The notes under the pieces are model-generated. The model was not told the DNA's origin. It did no database searches and saw only the letters and a program-made list of their open reading frames with translations. Source: Microbotryomycetes sp. JL201 (taxonomy: Eukaryota; Basidiomycota; Microbotryomycetes). From it: 64,000 bases of DNA. The stretch lies in assembly GCA_033819885.1 (NCBI GenBank), contig JAQYUZ010000007.1, positions 248,001-312,000 on the forward strand, given 5' to 3'. Both the position numbers and the translations under genes were made by a program. Positions 1-11,626 of the stretch are shown one piece after another (within the stretch, counting starts at the first letter, position 1; each line of letters opens with the position of its first letter).

Positions 1-706
1 CACCAAGGAAGGTGACGATTCTACGATCGAGCTTATCGACGAGGACAAGATTGGTACCGAAGACGGACAATGGCCCAAGGGTCGACTGCTCAAGTTTACG
101 GTCTCTGGCGGTGACGCGACCAACAAGTTCAATTTTATGGAGCTCAAGAGCAAGATTTCGTCGATTGCTAAGCCTGGTTTCATCGGTCTCGAACAGCCAA
201 AGGAAGATAGACCGGTTGCCAGTCTGCCGGCCTCTGGCACATCCGCTCCTTCTTCTCACGCCATGGTTGACACGATTGAACAACCCAAACCAAAACTTTC
301 TGCGCCGCCGATGGTTGCTTCTGCATCTGCGAAATCCGAGTCGACCTCGGACGCGGCGTCGGCTCAACGAGGCACGGCCAGTTTCCGTGAGGTTGTGACT
401 GAAGAGGCTTTTGAAAAGATCAAGAGCGACTTTTCAGAATTCGAGGGACAAAAGATTGAGTGGTCTCGCGCCTCAGGTGAGCTCCTTCGGTCCACGACTG
501 CGGCTGGTTCGCAAAGACGGACGAAGACTAATTGATGGATTGCCCGACTTGCAGACGAGGAGGAGCGCGCGCACGTCTTGTCACGTGCTCGTTGGCACGC
601 CAAGGAGGCATTTTCTTCTGAGCGGGGAGGCCGCGGAGGACGTGGAGGTGGCCGAGGTGGACGTGGTGGCGGTCGCGGTGGCAACTCGAAGCGCGCACGT
701 CGATAA
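1..706 (+). CDS. La (lupus La-type) RNA-binding protein, 3' part
   Basis: This is the C-terminal part of a La-family protein, which binds the 3' oligo(U) end of nascent RNA polymerase III transcripts. The gene starts before the window and is open from base 2. One intron is modelled at 477-554 (GTGAGC...TTGCAG); joining the flanks gives IEWSRAS|DEEERAHVLSRA in frame. The segment before the intron (FREVVTEEAFEKIKSDF) and after it (ARWHAKEAFSSERGG) resembles the C-terminal region of fungal La proteins. The protein ends with an RGG-type tail, GGRGGRGGGRGGRGGGRGG, followed by a basic NSKRARR that could serve nuclear localisation. The N-terminal La motif and first RRM lie outside the window, so the assignment rests on the C-terminal part only. 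Confidence 0.7.
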
Positions 707-826
707 ATGCCACATGTCTAGGAAGAGGCAGCATTGTTCCGATGTCGCTTGACGAAGATGATGAGCTGTAAATCACCTTGTTCAATCTTGCCGTGTTGGC
801 TGGTGACTTTTGTTTCTGCGACGAGC

Positions 827-2970
827 ATGCTCGCGGCCGCGCCTGGCTCGGCGCGGGACCCGTCGTTCGAGTGGCCAGACTTGTCTGACGACGAGCCGGA
901 TGCCGTTGACTCGTTGTCGCGTCGACATGACGCGTCTGTGCGCGCTAGTCTGACCAACATGTTGCCACGCGACGACGACCAAGACGACAAGCTGGCTCAG
1001 ACAACATTCGCCAGGACGACGGCGCCTTCTGACACTGCAAAAGCAACCACTCTGAGAACATTGAGGCTCAGACGCGTCCAATTGGGCCTCGCGTGCTGCA
1101 TGTCGATCGGCAGTGCGCTCGCCAACTCGGTTCTGTTTCTGTAGCGAGCTGACAAGGCCGTGACAGGCCACTTTGGTGCATACTTGCTCGGTCCAGTCAA
1201 ACAGAACCTGCATACATCAGAGCACGGCTTTGCTTGTGCGTTCGAACGCGCCTACACCCTCGGCACCACTTGCTAACCCCAGACCATTCGCCTCAGCGCT
1301 CGTGTCCTCGTTCCAGGTCGGTCAGCTTTGGACCATTAAAGCTCTTTTATTCGTGCGCTGATGCGATCAGGGAAAAAAAACATCCGTCATTCAGCTCGTC
1401 AACACTGTGACGCCACTCGTCTCGAACGCGTTCGTGTTGAGGTTCGGTGCGCCAAAGACGGCTCTCGGAGCGACAGGAACAGTCCTGGTAGGGCAGGCCA
1501 TCGTCGTATGGGCACAGCGCAACGGTACAGAAGGACAAGAGGCCTTGAACGGCATGATCACAGGACTGTTTTGCTTTGGTTTGGGATTGGCTCCAATCGC
1601 CGTCTGTCAGGAATCAATCATTCTCAAACAAAACAGCTCTCACTCGAAAACGGTTGCGAGATCCGTCGCTGTTGGTCTTTTGTTTGGCAAAACGGCCGCC
1701 TTCCTGGCTGCCTGCACGGCAGAGCCAATGGCATCAATCTCGCCCCGAATGCCTTTTATCGTCGCGTGCCTCGTCGCCTTGTTCTCTTTTGCATGTTGCG
1801 TCATGTACAACCACATTGACAAATCGCTACCTCCCTTCGAAACCCAAGACCCGGTTGAAGGAGTTTCCTCGACCGGATTCTCGTGCGACAAACTGCTCGA
1901 ATCGAAATCATATGGGGATCCGTTTTGGTTGTACGCAATTGTGTGTTCGCTTGCAGGGGCATGGTACAGCACAATTCATCTCAGTTCGAGCATGCTTCAA
2001 GTCTTGTACAATGTGTCAGAGGCAAAGGCGAGCGCCGCCGCTTCCGTGATCCTCTTCTCCTCAACTGTGGTCCGTCTCAATTGTGCGAGACGCCAAGGTT
2101 CCAGGCTGACTTGTTTGATAATGACCGCAGTTGTACCCAATCCTTGGGACTCTGGTCGACATGCGACCGCACATCTTACGCAATCTGTACTTTGCCGTGC
2201 CTCTTGCCATCCTCACCTCATACATCAGCATGCTCTACGTGAGTGTTCCGATGCGCGCCTCTTCCGTGTCTTGCACAGCATTGACCTGCATGCGAATGCT
2301 TTCACAGCTCACGTGGCTCGTACCATTCTGGCTCGCAGCCGTTCCTGCGGCCATTGGAATAGGGTCAGGCCCGTTGTTACTCGTTGTTGTCGTTCCAAGA
2401 CTCGTTGAACGAGCGTAAGCGCCGTGAAATGTTTTTTTTTTTACGTTACTGAATGTCATCGTTTCCAGACATGCTCCTACCGCTCTTGCGATTCACAAGT
2501 CAGTAGAAATGGCAGGCGCCGTCTTGTGTCAGTCATGGACAGGTTCGATTTTGTCCACATCGAAATCGACGACAGAGGCTGTTCTGGAAGGAGGCCCGAT
2601 GGCGAAAACATTATTCGACAGGCAAGGTTATTCGAGAGTGGTACTCGTGTTGGGTTTGCTCGTTTCGATCCAGTTGTTGGTGATTGTCGTTTGGTGGTGG
2701 ATCGTCGTGCCAAACAGGCAAAGTGAGGAAGAGTCTGCTAGGTTGGAGTACGCTTTGGCGCCGAGGGAGCGAACCGACGAGCCCACAGATTGGGACGATG
2801 ACGATGATGATGATGAGGACGGTCATGCGTTGACAAAAGAGTTTGAACAGAGTATGAAGGAGAGCAGGAGTGAGAAAGAATCGAGACGTGGGTCTGTCGC
2901 AATCAACTTTGCAATCGGCTTAGTCGCGCTGGCTTGGCTGTCTTTTCTCGTTACGCTCGGCATGGCTTAG
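827..2970 (+). CDS. MFSD1-like major facilitator transporter
   Basis: Multi-pass membrane protein of the major facilitator superfamily, most like the MFSD1 (lysosomal dipeptide uniporter) group. I count roughly 11-12 hydrophobic segments. Key pieces are the first helix with CMSIGS|HFGAYLLGPVKQNL, then LVSSFQ|LVNTVTPLVSNAF, then LYFAVPLAILTSY, and a helix entry APTALAIHKSVEMAGAVL. Several introns are modelled: one of about 61 nt before HFGAYLL, one ending CCTCAG before LVSSFQ, one ending ATTCAG before LVNTV, and three between 2040 and 2470. The ATG at 827 was chosen because it opens a frame running into the first helix after an acidic cytosolic N-terminus. The cytosolic C-terminus is highly acidic (DWDDDDDDDED) and is followed by one more hydrophobic segment. 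The substrate cannot be told from the sequence. Confidence 0.7.
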
Positions 2971-3093
2971 ACACAGTAATGTCATTCAATGTTGTACTGC
3001 TCAGGTTGTCTAAATAATGAAATGCAATGTTTGTACACACGATCAACCTTCCCTCAGAAACCTCTGCCGGCTTGTCCAGACGCGAATTGTAAT

Positions 3094-3748
3094 TCACATG
3101 ATGACGCACCCTGCGTCGTTGGTCTTGCTGCGTGGCTTGGTGCCGCTGAGCTCCAATTCACCTCTGACCGCTCCAGTCTTTTCGACAATCACGATCGGTT
3201 TTGTTGAACTTGCCTCGCTGACATCTGACTCGAGTCCCGAGTCTGGTCGGTGTTGGACAGGTGGATACGCTGATGTGCCACCACTTTCCATGTTCAAAGG
3301 GTTTTCACCTTTCGGATCAATCAGTATCCACCTAGGTCCACATTCTTTGCCGTCAACGTCCAGAAACTGCACAGTTTCGGGCATGCCAAAGTGTCAGCCC
3401 CTCCTGCGCACGCCCACAACGAAACAAAGAGTTTCGACTTGAGGGAACAATGGGCTCGGGCGAGATGACGACAAGTGATGACGTACAGGTTGGTTTAATG
3501 GATCTTTAATGTAGTATGGCCTGTTCGGGTTCGACAACAAGCCGTTGTTCGCTTTCTGTCATGCAGCAGTGACGCGAGTCAACCCAGAGAGGCCAAAGCG
3601 CAGAAATCGCGCGCTCACTGACCAATTGCTGTCGTGTTGGTTGTCTGACGTAGACAGCTGTACCAGGTCCATCGTGAGGAACAACTTCGTCTCTTGAGCA
3701 TCTGGGTCTGGCCCCGTTGTTCGCCATTGTTGTCGACGTCGACATCAT
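3094..3748 (-). CDS. Small CaaX-box (CVIM) protein, unknown function
   Basis: Modelled as three exons encoding about 175 residues. The start is a double ATG (3748 and 3745). Introns run from GTCAGTGAG after RQQL to CATGACAG before KANNGLL, and from GTACGTC after DPLNQP to GTGCAG before FLDVDGKE. Both are phase 0. The protein is hydrophilic with no signal peptide or membrane segment and ends in Cys-Val-Ile-Met, a textbook farnesylation box. A conserved-looking core reads GPRWILIDPKGENPLN. Basidiomycete mating pheromone precursors also end in CaaX but are much shorter, so I do not call it one. A membrane-anchored regulatory protein is possible, but the function is unknown. Confidence 0.5.
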
Positions 3749-5145
3749 TGCGCGGTGAGCAGACAGCGGTGGCAAGGCAGGTGAAGTCCTCAAGATTGAA
3801 GGGTCAAAGTTGGGGTCGAACGAAGAGATGAATGTACGTTGCTGAACGGCTGCTGTCATGCCTTCGAGCGGGATTATTGAAAGGAACAAAGAGAGAGAGG
3901 GAGATGCCGAGCGATCCGTTCGAGTTGCGGAGGTTGCTCAGGGTCCGAGCTCGAGGACAATGGCGCGCGATCACGGGCGCAGAGGTGGCTTGTGCGCTAA
4001 AACGAGACGGGTCGTGCACAAATTGAGTAGAAAGAGGAAAAGCCAATTAGCTGTCCGCTCCCCTACAAGGATGAAGGCGCGCAGCGCGCGCTAAAGAACG
4101 CTCCTGTTTGACAGAGTGCGCCTTTGAGCCCGAATCGTATTTCTGTCCCTTCATAGGCGTCCCGTTTGCTTTTGTTGGCTCTGTCTTGGCAACTCATTTT
4201 CATCGCCGATTCATGCCCGTTGTAGAAAACATTGGCTTCGAGCTGCGCTCAGGCCGCTTCGCTTCGGCTCCGCAGTCGGTAGCGAACAAAGGACAAAGAA
4301 CAAACTGAAGCAAAGGCAAGAGCCGGGTCCTCTTGCGCAGGCGATCTTCGCCTCTCGTTGGCAGCCTCATGATGACACGTGGCGACTCTGCGTGGCATCC
4401 CGCGTCCACGAGACGAGAGTTTCGGAGATCAATCTGGCAAATTGGCGGACCCCGCAAGAGATGTTGGCAGCGCTACCATGTACCTGGTCCGGATTATGTA
4501 GACATCATAAAACTCTTGCAAACGTAGTAACACGCAGAGCGCGTGACGAACGACCTCGCATATCGAACTTGTAATCACCAACGCCACTCGTTCACATAAC
4601 GTTTTACAAGCGTCATCACGCTTCGGTCAACTGAGAAATCGAATCAAGCTGATCCAAGTAACACATCATGTATCGATGACATGTGCACTTTTTTTGTCAC
4701 TTGGCTCGAAACTTACGTTTGACGTTATTTCTCGCGGAACCGAAAGCAACGATTTACCAGGTACCCGGAGGCGGGTCCTCGGATACCGTCGAAGGTCCAA
4801 AGGGAATGTGTGTACTTGATGCTCTACGCATTTTGCGTAAGTCCGGCTGTATGTCTCGGAAGACGGTCCGACGTACTAAACCTAGAACCTCCGGATCGAG
4901 AAACCCTTGACAACGTCTGCGCATCAACTTTGCGGGTCGTCCCTGTGCTTACGTACATCGATAAACGAATGCCCCACATATATCCGGCAGCCGACCTGTA
5001 TTCTGCGCAAAAACGAGGTTCGGCCAGTGCCGCAAATGCAAGCCCGAATTGACAGACACTCCAGAGCATCTGAAATGCAGGAATGCGAAATCGACAAAGG
5101 CAAGAAAAAAAACTTTGCAAATTAAGCCTAGCTGTCAATGGTTGC
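3749..5145. other. Gene-free stretch
   Basis: About 1.4 kb between the start of the CaaX gene and the end of the nibrin gene. Open frames here are short and lack any recognisable motif or plausible exon chain. I see no tRNA, repeat or transposon signature. It probably holds the promoter of the CaaX gene at its left end and the 3' flank of the nibrin gene at its right end. Confidence 0.5.
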
Positions 5146-8100
5146 TCAACGCCTCGCCGTCGCACCGAATCCACGAAAAGTCAGACCGTTGTCTTCGTCG
5201 TCCGAATCGGACAAAACGAGCATCGCATGTGTTCCAGCTTTACGTTTTGCAGTCAATGCAGGCGCACGTTGAGTCTTGCTCTTGGTCCCAGTCGCCTTGC
5301 TTCTCGCTGAAACCCTATTGCCCTTTTTAGATGACGCGTTCGAATCCACGTCCATCTCGTCCTCGTCCTTGCTTCGACCCAGAGTGTCACTCTCGCTATC
5401 ATCCTCAAGCTCATCCTCTTCAGAATCGCTTTTCGTCACCTGTTTCCCTTTGCCCTTCGCACTGGCTCTCGTAGCCGACTTGCCAGGTTTAGTCACAGTA
5501 GCAGCAGTTTTCTTCTGCGCGGTAGACTTGCTTGCGAAAGTGAGCTTTGTTTGACGACTTCCGCCGATTCGCAAGTCGGGATCACCCTCTTCCTCTTCGT
5601 CCTCCTCCTCCTCGTCATTGTCGTCGTCTACCAGCATGGCCTGTTTGCGATTCTCCTTGTACTCTGCAAAACCGTATCGTTTGAATTGCGGCAAGAACGA
5701 GGCTGAAGACATTGCTGCAACTGACCGGCACCGAGACCAAAATCCATCGTCTCATCAGCGACCAGCTGAACGTCACGGCGGTGGGCAGCCGGGCGTGCTC
5801 GACCGTTCAAGACGCTCTTGGGCTGCTCGGCAGTGTCAGTCAGCACGACCCCTCAAATGTACGGGTCATGGCAAACTCGCCCTGAAACGCTTAAAGTTTG
5901 GCTTGCCAGCCCATTTTGGGTCGACTGCAATGTCGCACCTCGGTGCAGCTCGTTCCGGCCTCACCAGGGACACCAACTCGACGTTGAAGGCCTGCGTAGA
6001 CGGTCCACCCCAGTGATCCGGATGATCATCCTCATCACTGCCTTCTTGCATCCTTCTCTGATCTTCAGCAATCAACCTGTTCATGTCGGCATCTGGATCG
6101 TCTTCGTCCCACGTCATTCTATGCCTAGTAGGCGGTTTCATCTGCAACAGGATGGGCTTGACAATCTTGAGTTTGTTGAACTCTGCGTTCAAATCTGCAT
6201 TCAATTGCCCGTCCTTCATTTTCCGCTTCGTCGTCTTGATTTGAAGCAAGTTTTGGTTCTCGGCTCGCAACGCCGCTTCTTCTTGCTTGCGGTGAACGTC
6301 TTCGGCACGTTTCTCAGCAGTCCTTTGAGAATTCTTGTTGATCGACGCAGAGACTCGTACCGGGATTGGAGCTGCGACGGGCTCGGGTGTCGGCTCGACA
6401 GGTTGAGCGCTCTTTGACCGAGTTCGTTTGCTCCTCGTCGAAGCCACAACAGGCAACGCGTCCTCGTCTTCTGACAGAGCCACGCTCGCCAACCTCTTCC
6501 GAGATCTTGTCGAGGGTCCACTAGCGACGGACAATTCCTCGGCTTCTTGCAGGACCGGCAGGCCTTGCTTTGCTCGTTCTTTCGCAAGAGCTCGATTGGC
6601 TGCCGCTGCGGCTTCGTCTTCGGCTTCGAGCCTTAATCTTCTTGCATGGGGGTCCTCTCGTGTGTGCTTTGAGCGACCACCACAGGTACCATCCGTCGTG
6701 CCTTGATCGTGCCCATCTTCGTCACTGCTGAGCAATGAAGCCGTACGTTTGCCTCGACCAGGACGACGAGCTTGCGTCCGAGCCTGCGTCCCTTCGGTGG
6801 GCGCAGAGGAAGACTGCACAAAGCGCGAACGTCAGCTCGTGACAAGACATTATCTGGCCAGCATCACTGACCGGCACGGCAGCTGGCAAGACTGCAGAAG
6901 ACTGCACTTCGATCGAAGAAATCGCAGTCTTTGTCGGAGGCCGATCTTCATCATCGCTGCTCAATGCGTCAAAGCCACGTTTACGAAGACCAGGTGCCGG
7001 ACGACGGGTAGGCTAGTGGCGTAAAGTCAGCCCGGTCACGATCAGTCTGCAAGAGCTCGATTGACAGACTGACTTTGCGGTAGGGAGCTGTCGACTGGGT
7101 CGTCCCAGCAACAGCAAGATTTTGGGTCTCTGCGCCGTTTCGCGCATAGAAATCTGGGTTGCGCAATGTGTCCTCCGGATGAGTTCCGGGGATGCCACTC
7201 GATGTAGGCACGTCAAAGGCTGGAGCTGCGGATGGGAGCTATTCAGCATATATACCACTCCTCGTTTGAGTTGTGCGCACCACTGAGTTCCGCAATTTGC
7301 AGTTGAGTGACTGGTTCAGGCTTCCCGAAGAGGTTGCTCGTGTCGACGCGCAAGACAGACTCGACCACATCTGTGGAAGTAATGTATTTGTGCACTCCAA
7401 CTCTGTGTTGAAATGTCAAGGCTTTTCAGAGTCACGTTGTGCAAAGCCGACGAACCTGCGCGCGACCTCTCGCAACACTCTGGCAAATTCTGCCTCGCCC
7501 GGTTCGTGCTTGAACTTGATGTTGTCTGAAGCTATCATGACAAGTTTCATCGCTTGTAGTGGCGTACTGTGACGCTCGAGATACTGCTCAATTTCGACCG
7601 TCAAGCTCGAAACGGCGGCGTCCGACTCTTTGAGAGCGCTTTTCAGGTATTTGCCTGCCCCGGCACCAATAATGGGTTCGAGCATAGTCTGTACAAGAGC
7701 AATGTGAACTTTAGCAGAAGAGAGAGCAACCAGTACACGTCCACTCACGTCTGCTGTCGGAGCGTACGACACAAAGAGCAAACCTGCGAAAAGCGTTTTG
7801 CGGGCGGGACTCGGTTCTAGCATAGATGGTCCAACATCGAATCCTAGGTTCAACTCCAGCTGTGGCAACCAATTACTCGACCTTGGAAAAAGGCTGAAAT
7901 CTTGCTCGAGCATCGAGTGACCCCAGTAACGCTTCCAATCCAATCCGATGTCGACTTTGGCCGCGAGAATCTGCGGCAGGTAAGCTTTTTCCGGTTGCTG
8001 AAACAGTTCTTGAAGCTCTTGTTCGGTCTGAATTCCGAATAATTGTTGTAGATGTGGTGTCGATGAGTCGACATGTGCCAACCGCACTAGCTCGTCAACC

Positions 8101-8966
8101 AGCCCGTAGTCGGCCACATTGGAGCAGCGCATGAGGGCACTCATGACAGACCTCGTCGCCTGAACTTTACTCGCAATCCAGTGACTGTGATGGGGTTTGT
8201 GTCCACCTTTCGCAACCTTGAAGCCCAAGGGCTTTGCTGCCTGGACCAGCTCGTCGAACCGTGCCGCGCTGCTCAACGAAAACACTTGCGGGTACCACAG
8301 GAACCTGAGTATACGATTAATGGGCTAATAATTATGCGAAGAGCTTGTGACAGAGACTCACTGTGCCTCGAGGACTGGTGCCAGCGCCGAGGTCCCTTGG
8401 ATCTTGTCGCCACTTTGCGCTTCAAAGGACGTTCCTGCTTCTTGCCTAGACCGCACACCCTTGCGGATCAAATCCAAGTGCTGTCCGCAAATGATGGTGA
8501 GAGTGTAGGGTGCCAAATTTGACGGGCTCTCCGGACTGTCAATCTGTGCGAGTGGCGGATGCGAGAATGTGATTCGGTGCGAGTCGGTCATTGAAAGCGG
8601 CACCCGTCCCGAGCGGATAATGTGAGCATGCAGCATGCAAGCAAGCTTGCTGTCCAAACTGACCGCGTTCCAATCGTCGCCGCCCGTGTGCCAGTCGCAC
8701 CAGCCCGACTTTGAGACCTGATTTGCCTTGACGGCAAAGTCGATCGGCCTCGGCAGCGTCGGCGGTTGACCTTGTTTGATGACAACTCCGCCCATCCTGC
8801 CCACGCGGTACTGCCTGCATGGTCGCAGCAGGTGACTCGTCTCGTCTGGCTTTGACAACGCTGGGTCTACGGAATACGCCGATAGGTCAGCATTACAGAC
8901 ACAAATCGTGCCCGTTGACGCACCGTCTGGCCTGTTCTTGAGGGTGCCCGTGACGACCCAGACCAT
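5146..8966 (-). CDS. NBS1: Nibrin (NBS1), MRE11-RAD50-NBS1 complex subunit
   Basis: Nibrin is the adaptor subunit of the MRN DNA double-strand-break complex. Reading on the minus strand from ATG 8966, the N-terminus holds a divergent FHA-like segment (CRQYRVGRMGG, later HAHI). A BRCT domain follows (SALMRCSNVADYGLVDELVR), then the second nibrin BRCT-type domain (GLDWKRYWGHSM...LFAGLLFVSY). The middle is a long charged, serine-rich linker. Near the C-terminus is KPNFKRFR, matching the MRE11-binding motif, then DFGLGAEYKENRK and a long acidic tail. The extreme end, DDEDNGLTFRGFGATARR, resembles the FATC/ATM-binding end of nibrins (acidic-FR-x-RR). At least six introns are needed; one is a probable GC-AG intron (5823-5880). 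The gene is divergent from ORC5 across about 208 bp. Confidence 0.8.
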
Positions 8967-9174
8967 GCTGATGCGACGCTCGGACCTCGTCCGAGCCGAC
9001 GCCGTGTCAGCACAGACTGGGCTGATTGAGCCACACAGAAGGAATTTGACGGCCTTGTTGTGGCTCGTAAAGGTGTGTGGTGACTAGGCGTACGGATAGG
9101 AGGCAGCGTGAACAAGTCGAAACGCGTCGAGGCGCGTCAACGTTGTTAAGCCCCTTGTGCCTCTCGACTCTCGG
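8967..9174. promoter_or_regulatory. Divergent promoter NBS1 / ORC5
   Basis: The two genome-maintenance genes start 208 bp apart on opposite strands, so this short interval must hold both core promoters. No TATA box or repeated motif stands out to the eye. Confidence 0.5.
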
Positions 9175-11500
9175 ATGGCCGATCCAGGCATACAAGCTCT
9201 CGCTGAAAGCCTTTCGGTGCGCTCGTTCGTCGACCAGCTGTCTGCGCATTTGACGTCGTCGCACCCGCCGCCGGCCGTCTTCATTCACGCGCCTACCAAC
9301 ATTGAGCTTGTCACGCCACTCGTGCAACACATCTTGCTTGAGGCAGACGTCGCTCGACGGCGAGCCGAGTCCTCTGCAACGCCTCCGGCGGTCACAGATT
9401 TGCTGCCGCGAGTGGCGACCATCGACTTGAGCGTGGTGCACTCGACCAGGCAGGCATTTGATCGGGTGTTGAACCACCTGAGCGGATGGACGGCAGCGAC
9501 AGACGCAGATGCGTGGGACGACTCGCGCAGAGCAGTCATCAATTGGGATGGCAGACTGGACGGACTCGGCTTGGTCAAGCGCAAACGAAAGAGCAATGCA
9601 ACGATAACGGAACAGCGTGCAAGCAAGAGACGGAAGACGCAAACCACCGGCGCCTTTGATGACGACGACCCTTTTATTGTGCGAGACAACCGAGAACCTG
9701 CGGACTACGACGAGGACGATTGTGACGATTACGCCCTTCAAGAGGCAGACGCAGGCGGAATTTGGCAAATTCGCTGGGATAGGTCTCTGATGCCGGTCAA
9801 GGACGAAGTGGGTCCGCTGCGGGAGTCTGTCGAGCACTTTCAGGTGGGTCTGCGCAAAGTGGCGTGCCTCGGCAGATCCGATGCAAACCCCGAACAGCCC
9901 GAGACGTTCGACAGACGACACCGCTTCGTCATCTTCGACTCTGCTGAAAGACTGCCAGAGCTACCAACCGGCGGACAGCGAGACACTGGGCTCGGTTCGA
10001 CGTTTGTCGCCACGATGCTCCGATTGAGAGAAATTGTGAGCGTTGTCGACAGATGGCCCGGGTTTATGCTGACACCGACCCATAAATACAGTCACGCGTG
10101 AACCTCACGACAGTATTCGTATCGCAACTGGGCTTCGTCAAGTTCAGTGACGGCCAGGTTGGCGTCACGGAGCCCATCTGCTTGACATTTCCAGATATCA
10201 ACGACTGTGGTCAGTGGAAACGAGGCCATAAGGTGATATCGAGGTTGATAGAGTGTCTTATGCAGGTCCGAGCCGGTCGCAAGTCGACTCTGTGAACATT
10301 CTCGCCGCGCGCTTCGCTGCCACTTTGCCAACGTCAGACAAGCTGTCGCCCGAGCAACTCGTCGAGCTGTTCAGATCACTTGCGGGGCTCATCTGGTCGA
10401 CATATGGATCGCTGTCGACCGACTTGGACTCGTTAGCTTACATGACTGCAAAGTTTTGGCCGAAATGGCTCGATTGCGTCGAGAACAGCAACCGTAAGTC
10501 GCCAATTGTGAGAGCGCTCGACTTGACTCATCCAGACTCTCCATGGATCAGCCCCAATCGCTCCAACCAACATTGCCGCGCTTCAACAGGCAATCAAGGA
10601 CGACTTGACGCGCGAGCGCGACCTAGTCGCCGGCACTCGTCCGTCGCTCGACCCAGTCACACCTTCCAAGACTCCATCTCGCAAATACGCCGCTGCAGAA
10701 ACGCGAGTCTTGCACGGTTTTGCAGGCACGATTCCAGACTTGCCACGCGGTCCCACCTTCCTCGCCGACCCGGACTCGCCGTCTACTTCAGCGGCGATAG
10801 ACACGTTCGGCTCACCTGTCCGCCCTGTGTCTCTCACTCCATTGACGCCACTGAAACAACGAGCCGCAATGTTGACTCCAGAAAACTCTCCCACTAAAAA
10901 GAGACAACAACACGTTACGGACAAGGCGAAACAAAGTCTGGCCAAAACGTTGCCTGTCGTCAGTAGGTTCTTGTTGGTCGCGGCGTATTATGCTTCGTAC
11001 AACCCAGCAAAATCCGATGTCAAACATTTTGTGAAAATGGACGAAAACGTTGCGAAAAAAGGAAAGAAAGCTAGACGGTCACCCAAAAAGTCTAGCGTCA
11101 GTGCCAAAGTGAGTTCTTCTGTTGCGTTACGGCAAAAAAGGCTTTGGTCAACGACAAGAGCGAGACGGGCTAATTCTCTGTCCTCTCATTTTCTTCGCAG
11201 GCGAAAATGACTTTGGAGATTGGAGGAGGCAAAGCTTTTCCTTTGGAACGTCTCATCGCCATATACGAGACCATTGTACACGGCGACTACACACCCATCA
11301 AGATCCGATCGATTGACGTTCAACTTCAGATTGCTACTCTGATCAATTTGAGATTGTTGGCGAGGGTGTCTGGAGTTGACAAGTTGATGGACGGTGTAAA
11401 GCTGAGATCAAAAATCAACAAGGACGTCGCTGACGTCTTGGCACAGAGCATAGGGTTGGGTCAAACGTGGAGAGAGTATCTGTGGGATCCAGAAGGATGA
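9175..11500 (+). CDS. ORC5: Origin recognition complex subunit 5
   Basis: ORC5 is a subunit of the origin recognition complex that loads the MCM helicase. The first ATG in frame is at 9175 (MADPGIQALAES). The N-terminal AAA-type region contains RSFVDQL and PAVFIHAP, then RVATIDLSVVHSTRQAFDRV. The Walker A position reads HAPTNIELV and lacks the expected GKT/S. A charged insert follows (KRKRKSNATIT..., DDDDPF). The C-terminal ORC5 domain is clear: SRFLLVAAYYASYNPAKSD, then a basic linker, then FPLERLIAIYETIV and DVQLQIATLINLRLL. Introns are modelled at about 10035-10100, 10190-10260, 10490-10550, 10960 and 11110-11200. The C-terminal match makes the identity firm; the nucleotide-binding half is divergent. 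Confidence 0.85.
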
Positions 11501-11626
11501 TTGCAAAAGGGCCTAAGTCAGGTAGTCAAGAAAGTCTAATTTCACAAGAGCGGATACAAAACGTAGGCCTGGTCAATGCCGTAATTAATGAGTGATACAG
11601 ACGTTCGACATAGAGAATTGGTATGA

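Noticed and set aside
1120-1160. A possible 27-nt intron in the MFSD1-like gene
   Set aside because: A normal-length intron of about 61 nt with a GTGCGC donor keeps the frame and gives a better first helix.
3094-3748. Mating pheromone precursor
   Set aside because: The CaaX end fits, but the protein is about 175 residues long, well beyond typical precursors, and no pheromone receptor gene is nearby.
3749-5145. tRNA or transposon remnant in the gene-poor stretch
   Set aside because: No cloverleaf-like arms, terminal repeats or transposase-like frames could be found by eye.
9007-9921. Long minus-strand open frame (304 codons) over ORC5
   Set aside because: It lies antisense to a well-supported ORC5 exon, is arginine-rich without motifs, and its openness follows from the codon use of the real gene.
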